Assembly (NCBI GenBank): GCA_937891805.1
Contig: CALATK010000298.1
Coordinates: 1-12,954, forward strand
Source: an uncultured Fibrobacter sp.
GTDB taxonomy: Bacteria; Fibrobacterota; Fibrobacteria; Fibrobacterales; Fibrobacteraceae
DNA length: 12,954 nucleotides
Direction of reading: 5' to 3'
A program made the translations under genes and the position numbers. Below the pieces are notes generated by a model. That model saw only the letters and a list, made by a program, of their open reading frames with translations. It made no database searches and was not told the DNA's origin. Numbering within the stretch: position 1 is the first letter of the stretch; each line of letters starts with the position of its first letter. This document shows, piece after piece, positions 1-7,371 of this stretch.

Positions 1-1
1 A

Positions 2-148
2 GTCAGCGGCTGCGGCCCAGCCTTTGCCTATCTCTTTATTGAGGCCCTGGCTGACGGCGGCGTGGCCTGCGGTCTGCCCAGAGCCACCGCCCAGAAGCTG
101 GCTGCACAGATGGTCTCCGGCTCGGCGGAAACGTCGCTGAAAGGGCTG
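2..148 (+). pseudogene. proC: ProC (pyrroline-5-carboxylate reductase) C-terminal-domain fragment, in frame with parC
   Basis: Frame 2 is open from the left window edge and reads VSGCGPAFAYLFIEALADGG, then CGLPRATAQKLAAQMVSGSAE. This matches the helical dimerisation domain of ProC (typically GSGPAY-x-F-x-IEALADAGV-x-x-GLPR-x-x-A-x-x-LAAQT-x-x-G-A). ProC catalyses the last step of proline synthesis, reducing pyrroline-5-carboxylate with NAD(P)H. In intact proteins this stretch is followed by a HPG-x-LKD-x-V-x-SPGGTTI segment and about 60 more residues. Here the similarity stops after SAE, and ParC sequence begins within about 15 codons without a stop. The fragment therefore lacks the conserved C-terminal part and is unlikely to be a working reductase. 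The GCGPAF wording recalls Firmicutes ProC, but that is an impression. The N-terminal half lies outside the window. The exact end is uncertain (about 133-160). A true fusion, a deletion remnant and a metagenome assembly chimera are all possible. Confidence 0.7.
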
Positions 149-163
149 ACAGGACGCGGTCCG

Positions 164-2674
164 ATGCGCGATCTCTATGATTTCAATTTCCGTCAGTATT
201 CCGCGTATGTGATATGTTCGCGCGCAATCCCCGCCATTGAGGATGGCCTCAAGCCGGTGCAGCGCCGCATTCTCCACACCATGTACGAGATGAACGACGG
301 CAGCTTCCACAAGGTGGCGGGCATCGTGGGCGACACCATGCACTACCACCCCCACGGCGACGCCTCCATCTACACGGCCCTCGTGAACATGGGCCAGAAG
401 AACCTGCTTATCGAGCCGCAGGGTAACTGGGGTAACCCGCTTACGGGCGACGAGGCCGCCGCCCCGCGTTACATCGAAGGCAAGCTCAGCGACTTTGCGC
501 TGGACGTGATGTTCAACCCCGAGACTACGGAATGGATTCCGAACTACGACGGGCGTTCCAAGGAACCGGTGACGCTCCCTGCGAAGTTCCCGATCCTACT
601 CGCCCAGGGCGTGGACGGCATCGCGGTGGGCCTTTCCACCACAATTCTCCCCCACAACTTCAAGGAACTGTGCCAGGCGAGTATCGACTACCTGCGGGGC
701 CGCAAGTTCACGCTTTACCCGGACTTCTACACGGGCGGCATCATCGACGTGAGCGAATACAACGACGGCCAGCGCGGCGGACGCCTCAAGGTCCGTGCGA
801 AAATCGAGAAACTCGACAACAAGACGCTGGTCATCCGCGAAATTCCCTTCGGCACCACCACCGACAGCCTTATCGACTCCATCGTGGCGGCCAACGACAA
901 GGGTAAAATCAAGATCAAGCAGATTGTGGACCACACCACCGAAAACGTGGAAATCCAAATCCACCTGCAGGCAGGTTCCGACCCGCAGGTCGTCATCGAC
1001 GCACTCTACGCGTTTACCGACTGCCAGACGACACTTGCCGCCAACAGCTGCGTGATTATCGACAAGAAGCCGAAATTCAGCAGCACCACGGAACTTCTGA
1101 AGCTCAGCACAGACCACACGGTGCACCTGCTGGACTGGGAACTGGACAACGAGCTCAAGCACCTGCAAGACCAGTGGCACATGACGAGCCTCGAGAAGAT
1201 CTTTATCGAGAAGGAAGTCTACGAGGTCATCAAGAAGGCAAAGACCCACGACGAGATGGTCCAGTTGATTGACGAAGGCCTGAAGCCCTATGTGCGCAAG
1301 CTCCGCCGGGAAGTGACCCGCGAAGAAATCCTGAAGCTGGCCGAAATTCCGGTCCGCCGCATCAGCCGTTTTGACCGCAAAAAAGCCGACGAATTCCTGG
1401 AAGAACTGGACAAGAAGATTGAAGAGGTGAACTACAACAAGGAACACCTCACCGACTACGCCGTGAACTACTTCAAGGAAATCCTCAAGAAGTACGGCGA
1501 AGGTCGCGACCGCAAAACAGAAATTGGTGAATTCGGCCAGGTGAGCGCCGTGCATGTGGCTCTTGCGAACCAGAAACTCTACGTGAACCGCAAGGAAGGC
1601 TTCCTGGGCACCGGCATGAAGAAGGAAGAATACCTCTTCGACGTGTCCGAATACGACGACCTCATCGTATTCAAGGCCGACGGCAGCTTCAAGGTGGTGA
1701 AGGTCTCCGACAAGGATTTCGTGGGCAAGAACATTGTGCTCGTGGAAAAATTCAACAAGGACGACGAGCGCCACATCTACAACGTCATCCACCAGGACGG
1801 CAAGGACGGCACCGCCTACATCAAGCGTTTCAACGTAGGCGGCGTGACCCGCGACAAGGACTACTACATGGGCAAGAACAAGCCCGGTAGCCGCCTCCTG
1901 TACATGTCCAGCAACCTAAACGGTGAAGCCGAAGTGGTAGAAGTGACCCTGAAGCCCCGCCCCCGCACCAAGCTGAACTTCGAAGTGGACTTCAGCTCCA
2001 TCGAAGTGAAAGGACGCGGCGCCATGGGCAATATCGTCACCAAGTACCCGGTCAAGACAGTCAAGCGTATCCGTAAGGGTGTCAGCACCCTAGGGGCCCG
2101 CGTGCTGTATTTTGACGCCCTCTCCGGACTCATCAGCACCCAGAGAAGGGGCGACCGCATCGGCGAATTCGGCGAGAAGGACAAGATCCTCATCGTCAAG
2201 GAAAACGGCAGGGCCCGGGTTCACGACATGGCAGACCCGATTCTTGTGGGAACTGGCATCAAGTACATCCACAAGTTCGACCCCACCCAGGTCTTTACCA
2301 TCCTCTACTTCGAGGGCGGAAACTTCAACTACATGGTGAAGCGTTTCAACCTGGAAGGCTGTCCCATGACAACGGAATTCAACCTCATCAGCGACCACAA
2401 GGATTCGCAAATGATAGAATTCTTCGCCACAGACGACGCCCGCCAGCTCATGGAATACCAGGTAGGCCGTGAAGTCCAGAAAGAAGAGCTGGACCTGACG
2501 GAAGTGGCCGATGTCAAGAGTTACAAGGCTCTGGGCAGCAAGTTCACCGCCAAGAAGGTGAAACGCACCAGCCGAATCAGCCCGGCCGACACCTTCGGCG
2601 GCGGCACGGACGATTCTGCCACCGGTACAGAAGTATCTGTCAAGGACGAAGACGACAACGACCTGTTTAAATAG
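164..2674 (+). CDS. parC: DNA topoisomerase IV subunit A (ParC/GyrA family)
   Basis: Type IIA topoisomerase subunit that cuts and rejoins DNA. With ParE it decatenates replicated chromosomes in the cytoplasm. From ATG164 the protein has 836 residues. The winged-helix/cleavage domain starts at about residue 10 (YSAYVI, DGLKPVQRRIL) and the active-site tyrosine is Tyr103 in AAPRYIE (codon 470-472). The tower and coiled-coil region follows to about residue 480 (LEELDKKIEEV, YFKEILKKYG), then a divergent beta-pinwheel C-terminal domain and an acidic tail ending DDNDLFK. Features such as YDGRSKEPVTLPAKFP and FGTTTDSLIDSI are those of the Bacteroidetes-type ParC rather than of GyrA. The same frame is open upstream: GTG62 or a start outside the window would add the ProC-like stretch. 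I prefer ATG164 because ParC similarity begins there, an AGGA lies 9 nt upstream (151-154), and the first codons are T-ending and GC-poorer than the rest. A GyrA annotation is possible but less likely. Confidence 0.9.
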   Translation: MRDLYDFNFRQYSAYVICSRAIPAIEDGLKPVQRRILHTMYEMNDGSFHKVAGIVGDTMHYHPHGDASIYTALVNMGQKNLLIEPQGNWGNPLTGDEAAAPRYIEGKLSDFALDVMFNPETTEWIPNYDGRSKEPVTLPAKFPILLAQGVDGIAVGLSTTILPHNFKELCQASIDYLRGRKFTLYPDFYTGGIIDVSEYNDGQRGGRLKVRAKIEKLDNKTLVIREIPFGTTTDSLIDSIVAANDKGKIKIKQIVDHTTENVEIQIHLQAGSDPQVVIDALYAFTDCQTTLAANSCVIIDKKPKFSSTTELLKLSTDHTVHLLDWELDNELKHLQDQWHMTSLEKIFIEKEVYEVIKKAKTHDEMVQLIDEGLKPYVRKLRREVTREEILKLAEIPVRRISRFDRKKADEFLEELDKKIEEVNYNKEHLTDYAVNYFKEILKKYGEGRDRKTEIGEFGQVSAVHVALANQKLYVNRKEGFLGTGMKKEEYLFDVSEYDDLIVFKADGSFKVVKVSDKDFVGKNIVLVEKFNKDDERHIYNVIHQDGKDGTAYIKRFNVGGVTRDKDYYMGKNKPGSRLLYMSSNLNGEAEVVEVTLKPRPRTKLNFEVDFSSIEVKGRGAMGNIVTKYPVKTVKRIRKGVSTLGARVLYFDALSGLISTQRRGDRIGEFGEKDKILIVKENGRARVHDMADPILVGTGIKYIHKFDPTQVFTILYFEGGNFNYMVKRFNLEGCPMTTEFNLISDHKDSQMIEFFATDDARQLMEYQVGREVQKEELDLTEVADVKSYKALGSKFTAKKVKRTSRISPADTFGGGTDDSATGTEVSVKDEDDNDLFK

Positions 2675-2710
2675 GTCCGTAAAAGTCCGAAACAGACAGA
2701 CAAGTCAAAA

Positions 2711-2742
2711 ATTAAAGGCCAGGGCATTCGCCCTGGTCTTTT
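2711..2742. terminator. Bidirectional rho-independent terminator between parC and pilQ
   Basis: A 9-bp stem (2717-2725 ggccagggc pairing with 2730-2738 gccctggtc, one G-U pair) has a 4-nt loop (attc). On the + strand it is followed by TTTT (2739-2742). Read on the - strand, the same stem is followed by TTTAATTTTT (2716 down to 2707). It lies 42 nt after the parC stop and 29 nt beyond the pilQ stop, so it can end both convergent units. Confidence 0.85.
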
Positions 2743-2767
2743 GCTAACACTCTTTCAAGCCGAGAAA

Positions 2768-4303
2768 CTATTCCCAGTCGCCGTCATCACTCTTTGCTGG
2801 GGCGGGAGCTGCCGGAGCCTTGGACGCTGCCGGTTTCTGCGACTGCTGGGCCGCAGGAGCCTGCTGCTTAGCAGGAGCCGCAGCGGGTTTGGCCTGTGCA
2901 GCAGGCTTCTGTTCTACCTTCTTCGCTTCGGGAGCGGCAGGAGCTGTAGCCTTTTCTGCGGAAACCTCGGAAATATCCACATTACCGATATAATTGCGAA
3001 TAATGCGGGGAGTAACAAAAATAACCAGGTCCTTCTTGACCACAGACTTACGAGAATACTTGAACAGATTGCCAAACAGCGGAATATCCTTCAAGAAGGG
3101 AATTCCACTTTCAGATTCCTGAGTCTCATTACGAGTCAGGCCACCGATGACCACGGTTTCACCGTCGGCCACCACAACTTTTGTCTTGGCTTCCTGGGTA
3201 CTGATGACAATTTCACCCTTGGAGTCATAGTCATAAGAGTTGTTTTCGGGATGCAGGTCCAGCAAAATACGGTTGTCGCCAGAGACATGGGGCGTTACTG
3301 TCAGTTTGATACCCGTTTCCACCAGCTGGGTAGAAGACTCACCGCTATCGTCAATCACGCGGATAGAAACCTTGTCACCCATAAACACCTGAGCTTCTGT
3401 GTTATCCAAGGTAGAAACCTGAGGACTGGCAAGCACCTCGGTAGAAGCATCACCCATCAGGTTAGAAATAGCCAACTGCAGATGGTTATCCAGCACACTG
3501 GTTGTAATGGCCGTAGAGGCTCCACTTACAGCAGGGGATACACCATTGTTGGGGAAAGAACGGATGGCTGCACTTGTACGGGTGTCGCCGGCACCACTTC
3601 CGTTAGGCGTTCCGGCAGTACCGGGAGTAAGGGCTGTGCTTCCCATAGTAGCAGTCCAGTCCACTCCCAGCTCACGAGCAAGTTCGCTGTTCACCACCAC
3701 AAGCTTAGCCGTAATCATGATCTGGAGGGTTTCAACATCAAGTTCACTCAAGGCATTGTCCATTTGCTCAATGCGGGCATCGGTATCGTAAACAATGATA
3801 GAATTGGTACGTTCCACCACGGTAATGCGACCACGATTGGACTTCATGCTTTCAAGCACCTTAACCAGCTCATCAGCCTTGGCATGGTGCACCTGGAAAT
3901 TCTTACGAACCAGTGGTGCATTCTGCTCTGCCTGGGCTTCCTCGTCTGCAAGCTTTTTCTGTTTGGCCTGGTATGTGCTGGAACGCTGGATTACAATGTA
4001 CTTGTCCTGAATAAGCCAGGTCAAATCATTGATTTCGCAGATAATGTCCAAAGTTTCCTGCCAAGTTTTCTTGGTAATCTTGAGGCTCATCTTGCCCTTT
4101 ACATCGGGAGCAAGAAGAATATCCACACCCGCGGTCACAGAGAGAGACCGGAATACGGCATCGAAGTCCATATCCACAAAGGTGAAGTTATACAACTTCT
4201 TGTTGGGCTCCGAAGGGCCGCTCTCTGCAGGCTGCTGGGCAAATGATGCCGCAAAGCCTACAGCAAGAAGCAGAATGAGAACGATCTTAGCTACTTTTTT
4301 CAC
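2768..4303 (-). CDS. pilQ: PilQ-like type IV pilus secretin, short, with Ala/Pro/Lys-rich C-terminal tail
   Basis: Outer-membrane secretin through which the type IV pilus leaves the cell (511 aa). Residues 1-22 are a signal peptide (basic start, hydrophobic core, FAASFAQ). Residues about 36-107 resemble the short secretin N-terminal (STN) domain (LYNFTFVDMDFDAVFRSL). Residues 132-190 resemble a secretin N1 domain (RITVVERTNSIIVYDT). Residues 194-440 are the secretin barrel domain, with LASPQVSTLDNTEAQ, the VVIGGLTR signature (384-391), GIPFLKDIPLFGNLF and LVIFVTPRII. Residues 446-511 are a low-complexity Ala/Pro/Lys/Gln tail ending in acidic DDGDWE. PilQ proteins usually carry AMIN domains at the N terminus; none is seen here, while the neighbouring PilP has AMIN-like regions. 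The GTG start (4301-4303) overlaps the pilP stop by 4 nt (GTGA), and a GGGGG ribosome-binding site lies 6 nt upstream (4310-4314). Last gene of pilMNOPQ. Another secretin family is possible, but the context argues for PilQ. Confidence 0.9.
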   Translation of the reverse strand: MKKVAKIVLILLLAVGFAASFAQQPAESGPSEPNKKLYNFTFVDMDFDAVFRSLSVTAGVDILLAPDVKGKMSLKITKKTWQETLDIICEINDLTWLIQDKYIVIQRSSTYQAKQKKLADEEAQAEQNAPLVRKNFQVHHAKADELVKVLESMKSNRGRITVVERTNSIIVYDTDARIEQMDNALSELDVETLQIMITAKLVVVNSELARELGVDWTATMGSTALTPGTAGTPNGSGAGDTRTSAAIRSFPNNGVSPAVSGASTAITTSVLDNHLQLAISNLMGDASTEVLASPQVSTLDNTEAQVFMGDKVSIRVIDDSGESSTQLVETGIKLTVTPHVSGDNRILLDLHPENNSYDYDSKGEIVISTQEAKTKVVVADGETVVIGGLTRNETQESESGIPFLKDIPLFGNLFKYSRKSVVKKDLVIFVTPRIIRNYIGNVDISEVSAEKATAPAAPEAKKVEQKPAAQAKPAAAPAKQQAPAAQQSQKPAASKAPAAPAPAKSDDGDWE

Positions 4304-6141
4304 TTTTTACCCCCATACTTATCGGGAAGACCCATGGAGTAGCGACGGCTCACACCGAATTCTTGTATCAGGAAGAGCACATCTGTTTCTGTAATTTTCA
4401 ATACCTTGCCGTTCAAGATCTTATCCCCTTCCTTGAGGGTATAAGAGATGGACGGATTTTTGGCTTCAACCAAAATGGCCATAGGCACATCGGATTCCCA
4501 AATAATTCCTACCAGTTCCACCTGGTCAATGTTAATGCCTTCTTCAACCAGTCCCTTCACTTCTACGAAGGGGTCACGACGTCCAAAGGAACTATAAGTG
4601 ACGCGATCTTCGTACATACCATCCAACTGGCTTGCAATGTTAATCGAACCTTCGGCAAGTTCTCCCCGTTCCTTGTCTACCTGTTTGAGTCTTTCCTGCT
4701 GGACAGCAGAAAGTTCATCCTTGTAGCTTACGGAACGACGGTTTACAAATCCCACACGTGCACCACTCTGAACCTTGTAGTAGAGACCAACCAAGTCCAA
4801 GTTCACCAAGCGGTCGCCAAATGAAAGGCGATTGATAATCTGGGAATTATCGTTGGGACCTGCGTACATATCAATTTCATCCTCAACCACAATAAGTTCG
4901 CGCACCACCGGTTTGAGGTGGAACACCTGGGCTCCGGACACAATCTTCTTACTGTCCTTTTCAAATTTATTCACAAAGGTGTCGAAGTTCTGACTCGCTT
5001 CAGCAGCCTTCATCCAGTCACGTACAAAGATTCCTTCGGGTTTTGCCGACCAGAATATGAAACCGTCCTTCTTTATGGCGTTTTCGGAGGTCTGCAAGAC
5101 CAAAGCTCCATCCTGGACCAAAACAACCGGCCGTAGTCCCACCGGCAACTGGAGTTTTAAGCCATTAGCGCCCCAAGTTGCGGATTTCACAAGGGAACCT
5201 GCTCCTATCTTGAATACAGGAGACTTTTGCGGACCGGCAACCCCAACCGTAATGATAGAGGCCTTGTCAGGACCCGATACATATTTGATATCAATAGCAT
5301 CATCCGTCACCAGCCGGAACTGTTCCATGCCAGATCCCATGAGTACCGTAAACTCCTTGACACCTGGCAGAAGAGCCGATATAGCGCTACTATCCTTGGC
5401 AACTTTATCCAGATTTTTCTGTTCGTCAGCCAGGCGTTTCGCCTCTTCAGCGGCAGCCTTCTTAGCAGCCTTTTCTTCTTCGGCTAGGCGCTTCTTTTCT
5501 TCGAGAGCAGCCTTTTCAGCAGCTTTCTTTTCTTCGGCTAAGCGTTTCTTTTCTTCGGCTGCGGCCTTGGCAGCAGCCTTCTTTTCTTCGAGAGCCTGCT
5601 TTTCGGCAGCCTTCTTTTCTTCGGCTAAACGTTTCTTTTCTTCGAGAGCAGCCTTTTCGGCAGCTTTCTTTTCTTCAAGAGCACGCTTGTCGGCTTCTTT
5701 TTTCTTCTGTGCAAAAATCTTAGAAAGCGTCCAAGCCTTGCCCTGATTTCCCTTAAGATTCAGCAAAAATTTAGAGCCATCCAAAGAGATTTCGTTCTTG
5801 TCGCTTGCAAGAGACGGGCCTACAGACATTTCGATTTTCAAGAAATCCATACCGCGATATTTATCCTTGAAAACCCTCATAGATTTAACCCATTCGGAGG
5901 CAGCGTCTATATCGTAGGATCCTTCGCCCAGAGCAAATTCCGTATTGGAAAAACCAACCGTAAGTTTTTTCGAAGCGGCATCGTACTTCTGGAAAAACGT
6001 GGGTAAATCCTCTTCGGATGCAAACTGGTATTCCAGTCCGCATTTCTTGGCATCACAGACAAAACGAACATCCTTAATCTGGGCCGCCAACGAAGATGCA
6101 GCAAAAGCAAGGAACAAAAGGATAAACACTTTTTTCATCAT
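4300..6141 (-). CDS. pilP: Enlarged PilP-like pilus assembly protein (AMIN-like, helical repeat, AMIN-like, SH3b, PilP)
   Basis: Periplasmic link between the inner-membrane PilN/PilO platform and the PilQ secretin (613 aa; classical PilP has about 175). Residues 1-20 are a signal peptide (MMKKVFILLFLAFAASSLAA) with no lipobox cysteine, although PilP is usually a lipoprotein. Residues 21-135 have a beta-strand pattern resembling an AMIN domain (IKDVRFVCD, KKLTVGFSN). Residues 153-246 are a highly charged Ala/Glu/Lys repeat that should be helical. Residues 260-352 again look AMIN-like (VKEFTVLMG, FRLVTDDAIDIKYV). Residues 415-475 resemble a bacterial SH3 domain (DMYAGPNDNSQIINRLSFGD, YYKVQSGARVGFVNRRSV). 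Residues 510-607 match the PilP domain (SSFGRRDPFVEV, VELVGIIW, YTLKEGDKI, GKVLKITETDVLFL). Its ATG overlaps the pilO stop by 4 nt, and its stop overlaps pilQ by 4 nt. The PilP and SH3b assignments are firm by motif; the AMIN assignments are inferred from strand pattern. Confidence 0.82.
   Translation of the reverse strand: MMKKVFILLFLAFAASSLAAQIKDVRFVCDAKKCGLEYQFASEEDLPTFFQKYDAASKKLTVGFSNTEFALGEGSYDIDAASEWVKSMRVFKDKYRGMDFLKIEMSVGPSLASDKNEISLDGSKFLLNLKGNQGKAWTLSKIFAQKKKEADKRALEEKKAAEKAALEEKKRLAEEKKAAEKQALEEKKAAAKAAAEEKKRLAEEKKAAEKAALEEKKRLAEEEKAAKKAAAEEAKRLADEQKNLDKVAKDSSAISALLPGVKEFTVLMGSGMEQFRLVTDDAIDIKYVSGPDKASIITVGVAGPQKSPVFKIGAGSLVKSATWGANGLKLQLPVGLRPVVLVQDGALVLQTSENAIKKDGFIFWSAKPEGIFVRDWMKAAEASQNFDTFVNKFEKDSKKIVSGAQVFHLKPVVRELIVVEDEIDMYAGPNDNSQIINRLSFGDRLVNLDLVGLYYKVQSGARVGFVNRRSVSYKDELSAVQQERLKQVDKERGELAEGSINIASQLDGMYEDRVTYSSFGRRDPFVEVKGLVEEGINIDQVELVGIIWESDVPMAILVEAKNPSISYTLKEGDKILNGKVLKITETDVLFLIQEFGVSRRYSMGLPDKYGGKK
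5404..5685 (-). repeat. In-frame tandem repeat of 11- and 18-residue units in pilP
   Basis: Residues 153-246 of the PilP-like protein fall into six units of length 11, 18, 11, 18, 18 and 18. The 18-residue consensus is AALEEKKRLAEEKKAAEK. The 11-residue form lacks the seven-residue KRLAEEK block. The last unit has drifted (KRLADEQKNLDK). At DNA level the units share long near-identical stretches on the + strand such as ttcttttcttcggctaa. The composition predicts a long charged alpha helix, like the periplasm-spanning part of TolA. Confidence 0.9.
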
Positions 6142-6737
6142 TTTGCTACCTTCTTAGATGTATAGGTGGTCAAGTTGAATGTAACCGACATGGTGATGGG
6201 AGTCCATCCATGGGTTTCCGCCTTCTGGAGTTCAGCAGCAATGCCGGAATAACGGTTCAGGCGCAAGTTGGAAATTGACGTCGGATAATTGAAGTTCGCA
6301 ATCTCCGCAAATAGGTAGCCAAGCATGTGGTAACCGGAATTAACCGCAATGGAATAGCGGTTTTCCTTATAATGTTCCTTCTCGCTGCCACCTTCGGGAT
6401 TAAACCGCTGGATCTGCACCCCCGAACTGCGAAGTACAGAGTACAAGTCCTGCAAACGCAGAGGAACCTTTTCCTCTTCGGGGAACATTTCTTTCAGTTT
6501 TTCAAAATCCTTTTCCGCCTGAACCAGCTGCATTTCCAACTCGGCAATACGTTTCTTTTGAGCGTTAATCTTGTCCAGTTCTGCTTGGGCAGATTGCAAC
6601 TGATTTTCAAGGCTGGTTCGCTCTTGGACAAAAGGATCCCACATATAGGTATATACACAGTAGGCAGCCGCCAAAATCAGGACGATAATGGAGAGGGCGT
6701 ATATATTCTTTTTGTCTTTCCAATCTATATTACCCAT
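6138..6737 (-). CDS. pilO: PilO, type IV pilus inner-membrane platform protein
   Basis: Bitopic inner-membrane protein that pairs with PilN and binds PilP in the alignment complex of the type IV pilus (199 aa, close to the usual ~200). A short cytoplasmic head (WKDKKN) is followed by one transmembrane helix (about residues 12-32, IYALSIIVLILAAAYCVYTY) and a coiled coil (about 38-85, rich in Glu/Gln/Lys heptads: LENQLQSAQAELDKI, KKRIAELEMQL). The ferredoxin-like periplasmic domain includes RLQDLYSVLRSSGVQIQRFNP and YSIAVNSGYHMLGYLFAEIANF. The ATG lies one nucleotide from the pilN stop, and its own stop overlaps the pilP start (ATGA), which suggests translational coupling. Identity rests on topology, the PilO-like domain order and the operon position. 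Confidence 0.92.
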   Translation of the reverse strand: MGNIDWKDKKNIYALSIIVLILAAAYCVYTYMWDPFVQERTSLENQLQSAQAELDKINAQKKRIAELEMQLVQAEKDFEKLKEMFPEEEKVPLRLQDLYSVLRSSGVQIQRFNPEGGSEKEHYKENRYSIAVNSGYHMLGYLFAEIANFNYPTSISNLRLNRYSGIAAELQKAETHGWTPITMSVTFNLTTYTSKKVAK

Positions 6738-6738
6738 G

Positions 6739-7371
6739 CTACCCCTCCATTCCCAAATCTTGCTTCAGGAGCACCTTGATAGTGAAGGTATACGCTTCTT
6801 CCCCATCAACCTTCGAAGTAGAAATGTTCACCAGCGAAACTTTTTCGACGCTCACCTGCTTCTCAAGCTTCACCATATACTCGGCCACTTCGGAAAAATC
6901 AAAAGTGGTTCCGCGCATTTCCAAATCATTGTCGCTTACCTGATTCAAGCTGGTAAGCCACATATTAGGCGGCAGTACCGATGACACGTTTTCAAACAAA
7001 ATAACCCAACGTTTCTTGCTTACCTGAATAGACTTGAGAGCGTTTATCTTTGTGTTGATAATACCTTGTTTCTGCTCCAAATCGCTAATCTTTGTGAGAA
7101 GCGGGCGTTCCCGCTCCACTTCGGCCTTGACCCGATCCAGTTCTTGGTTAAGCCCAGAAAGAGTTTCTTCAATGAAAGAGAACAACATCACTACACTAAT
7201 CACCGCAGCGATGAGTGCAAGGGTCGGCCACACCACACGACGATCCGTAATCCATGAAAAATCCTTGACTGGCTTACGGTATTCCCTGGGAAGCAGGTTA
7301 ATGGAAATGCAAAGAGATTTCCTTGTAGCCACGGAGGATTTTGCATCTTCCTTTTTCTTTTTCGTAGCCAT
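6739..7371 (-). CDS. pilN: PilN, type IV pilus inner-membrane platform protein
   Basis: Bitopic inner-membrane protein that forms heterodimers with PilO and recruits cytoplasmic PilM through an N-terminal INLLP motif (210 aa). The motif is present at residues 24-30 (INLLPRE). One transmembrane helix lies at about 47-67 (VVWPTLALIAAVISVVMLFSF). A periplasmic coiled coil follows (about 70-115) and then the globular domain (SSVLPPNMWLTSLNQVSDND, FSEVAEYMVKLEKQ). The PilM-binding motif is usually within the first few residues. Here it is preceded by 23 extra residues, Lys-rich at first (KKKKEDAKSS). No later start keeps the motif, so the extension appears real. The start codon overlaps the pilM stop by one base (TAATG). 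Confidence 0.93.
   Translation of the reverse strand: MATKKKKEDAKSSVATRKSLCISINLLPREYRKPVKDFSWITDRRVVWPTLALIAAVISVVMLFSFIEETLSGLNQELDRVKAEVERERPLLTKISDLEQKQGIINTKINALKSIQVSKKRWVILFENVSSVLPPNMWLTSLNQVSDNDLEMRGTTFDFSEVAEYMVKLEKQVSVEKVSLVNISTSKVDGEEAYTFTIKVLLKQDLGMEG

Noticed and set aside
596..1792. Long open frame (398 codons) on the - strand inside parC
   Set aside because: It is opposite to strong ParC coding sequence, is rich in Val/Leu/Phe/His as expected from the complement of GAC/GAA/AAG codons, and shows no known motif.
2741..4246. Long open frame (501 codons) on the + strand through pilQ
   Set aside because: It overlaps the secretin gene entirely. Its composition (Cys, Arg, Ser-rich start, no domain) is that of an antisense shadow, and it begins inside the terminator.
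5404..5703. Regular DNA repeats that could suggest a CRISPR array or satellite
   Set aside because: Units are multiples of three, contiguous without unique spacers, and encode a sensible charged helix in the PilP frame.
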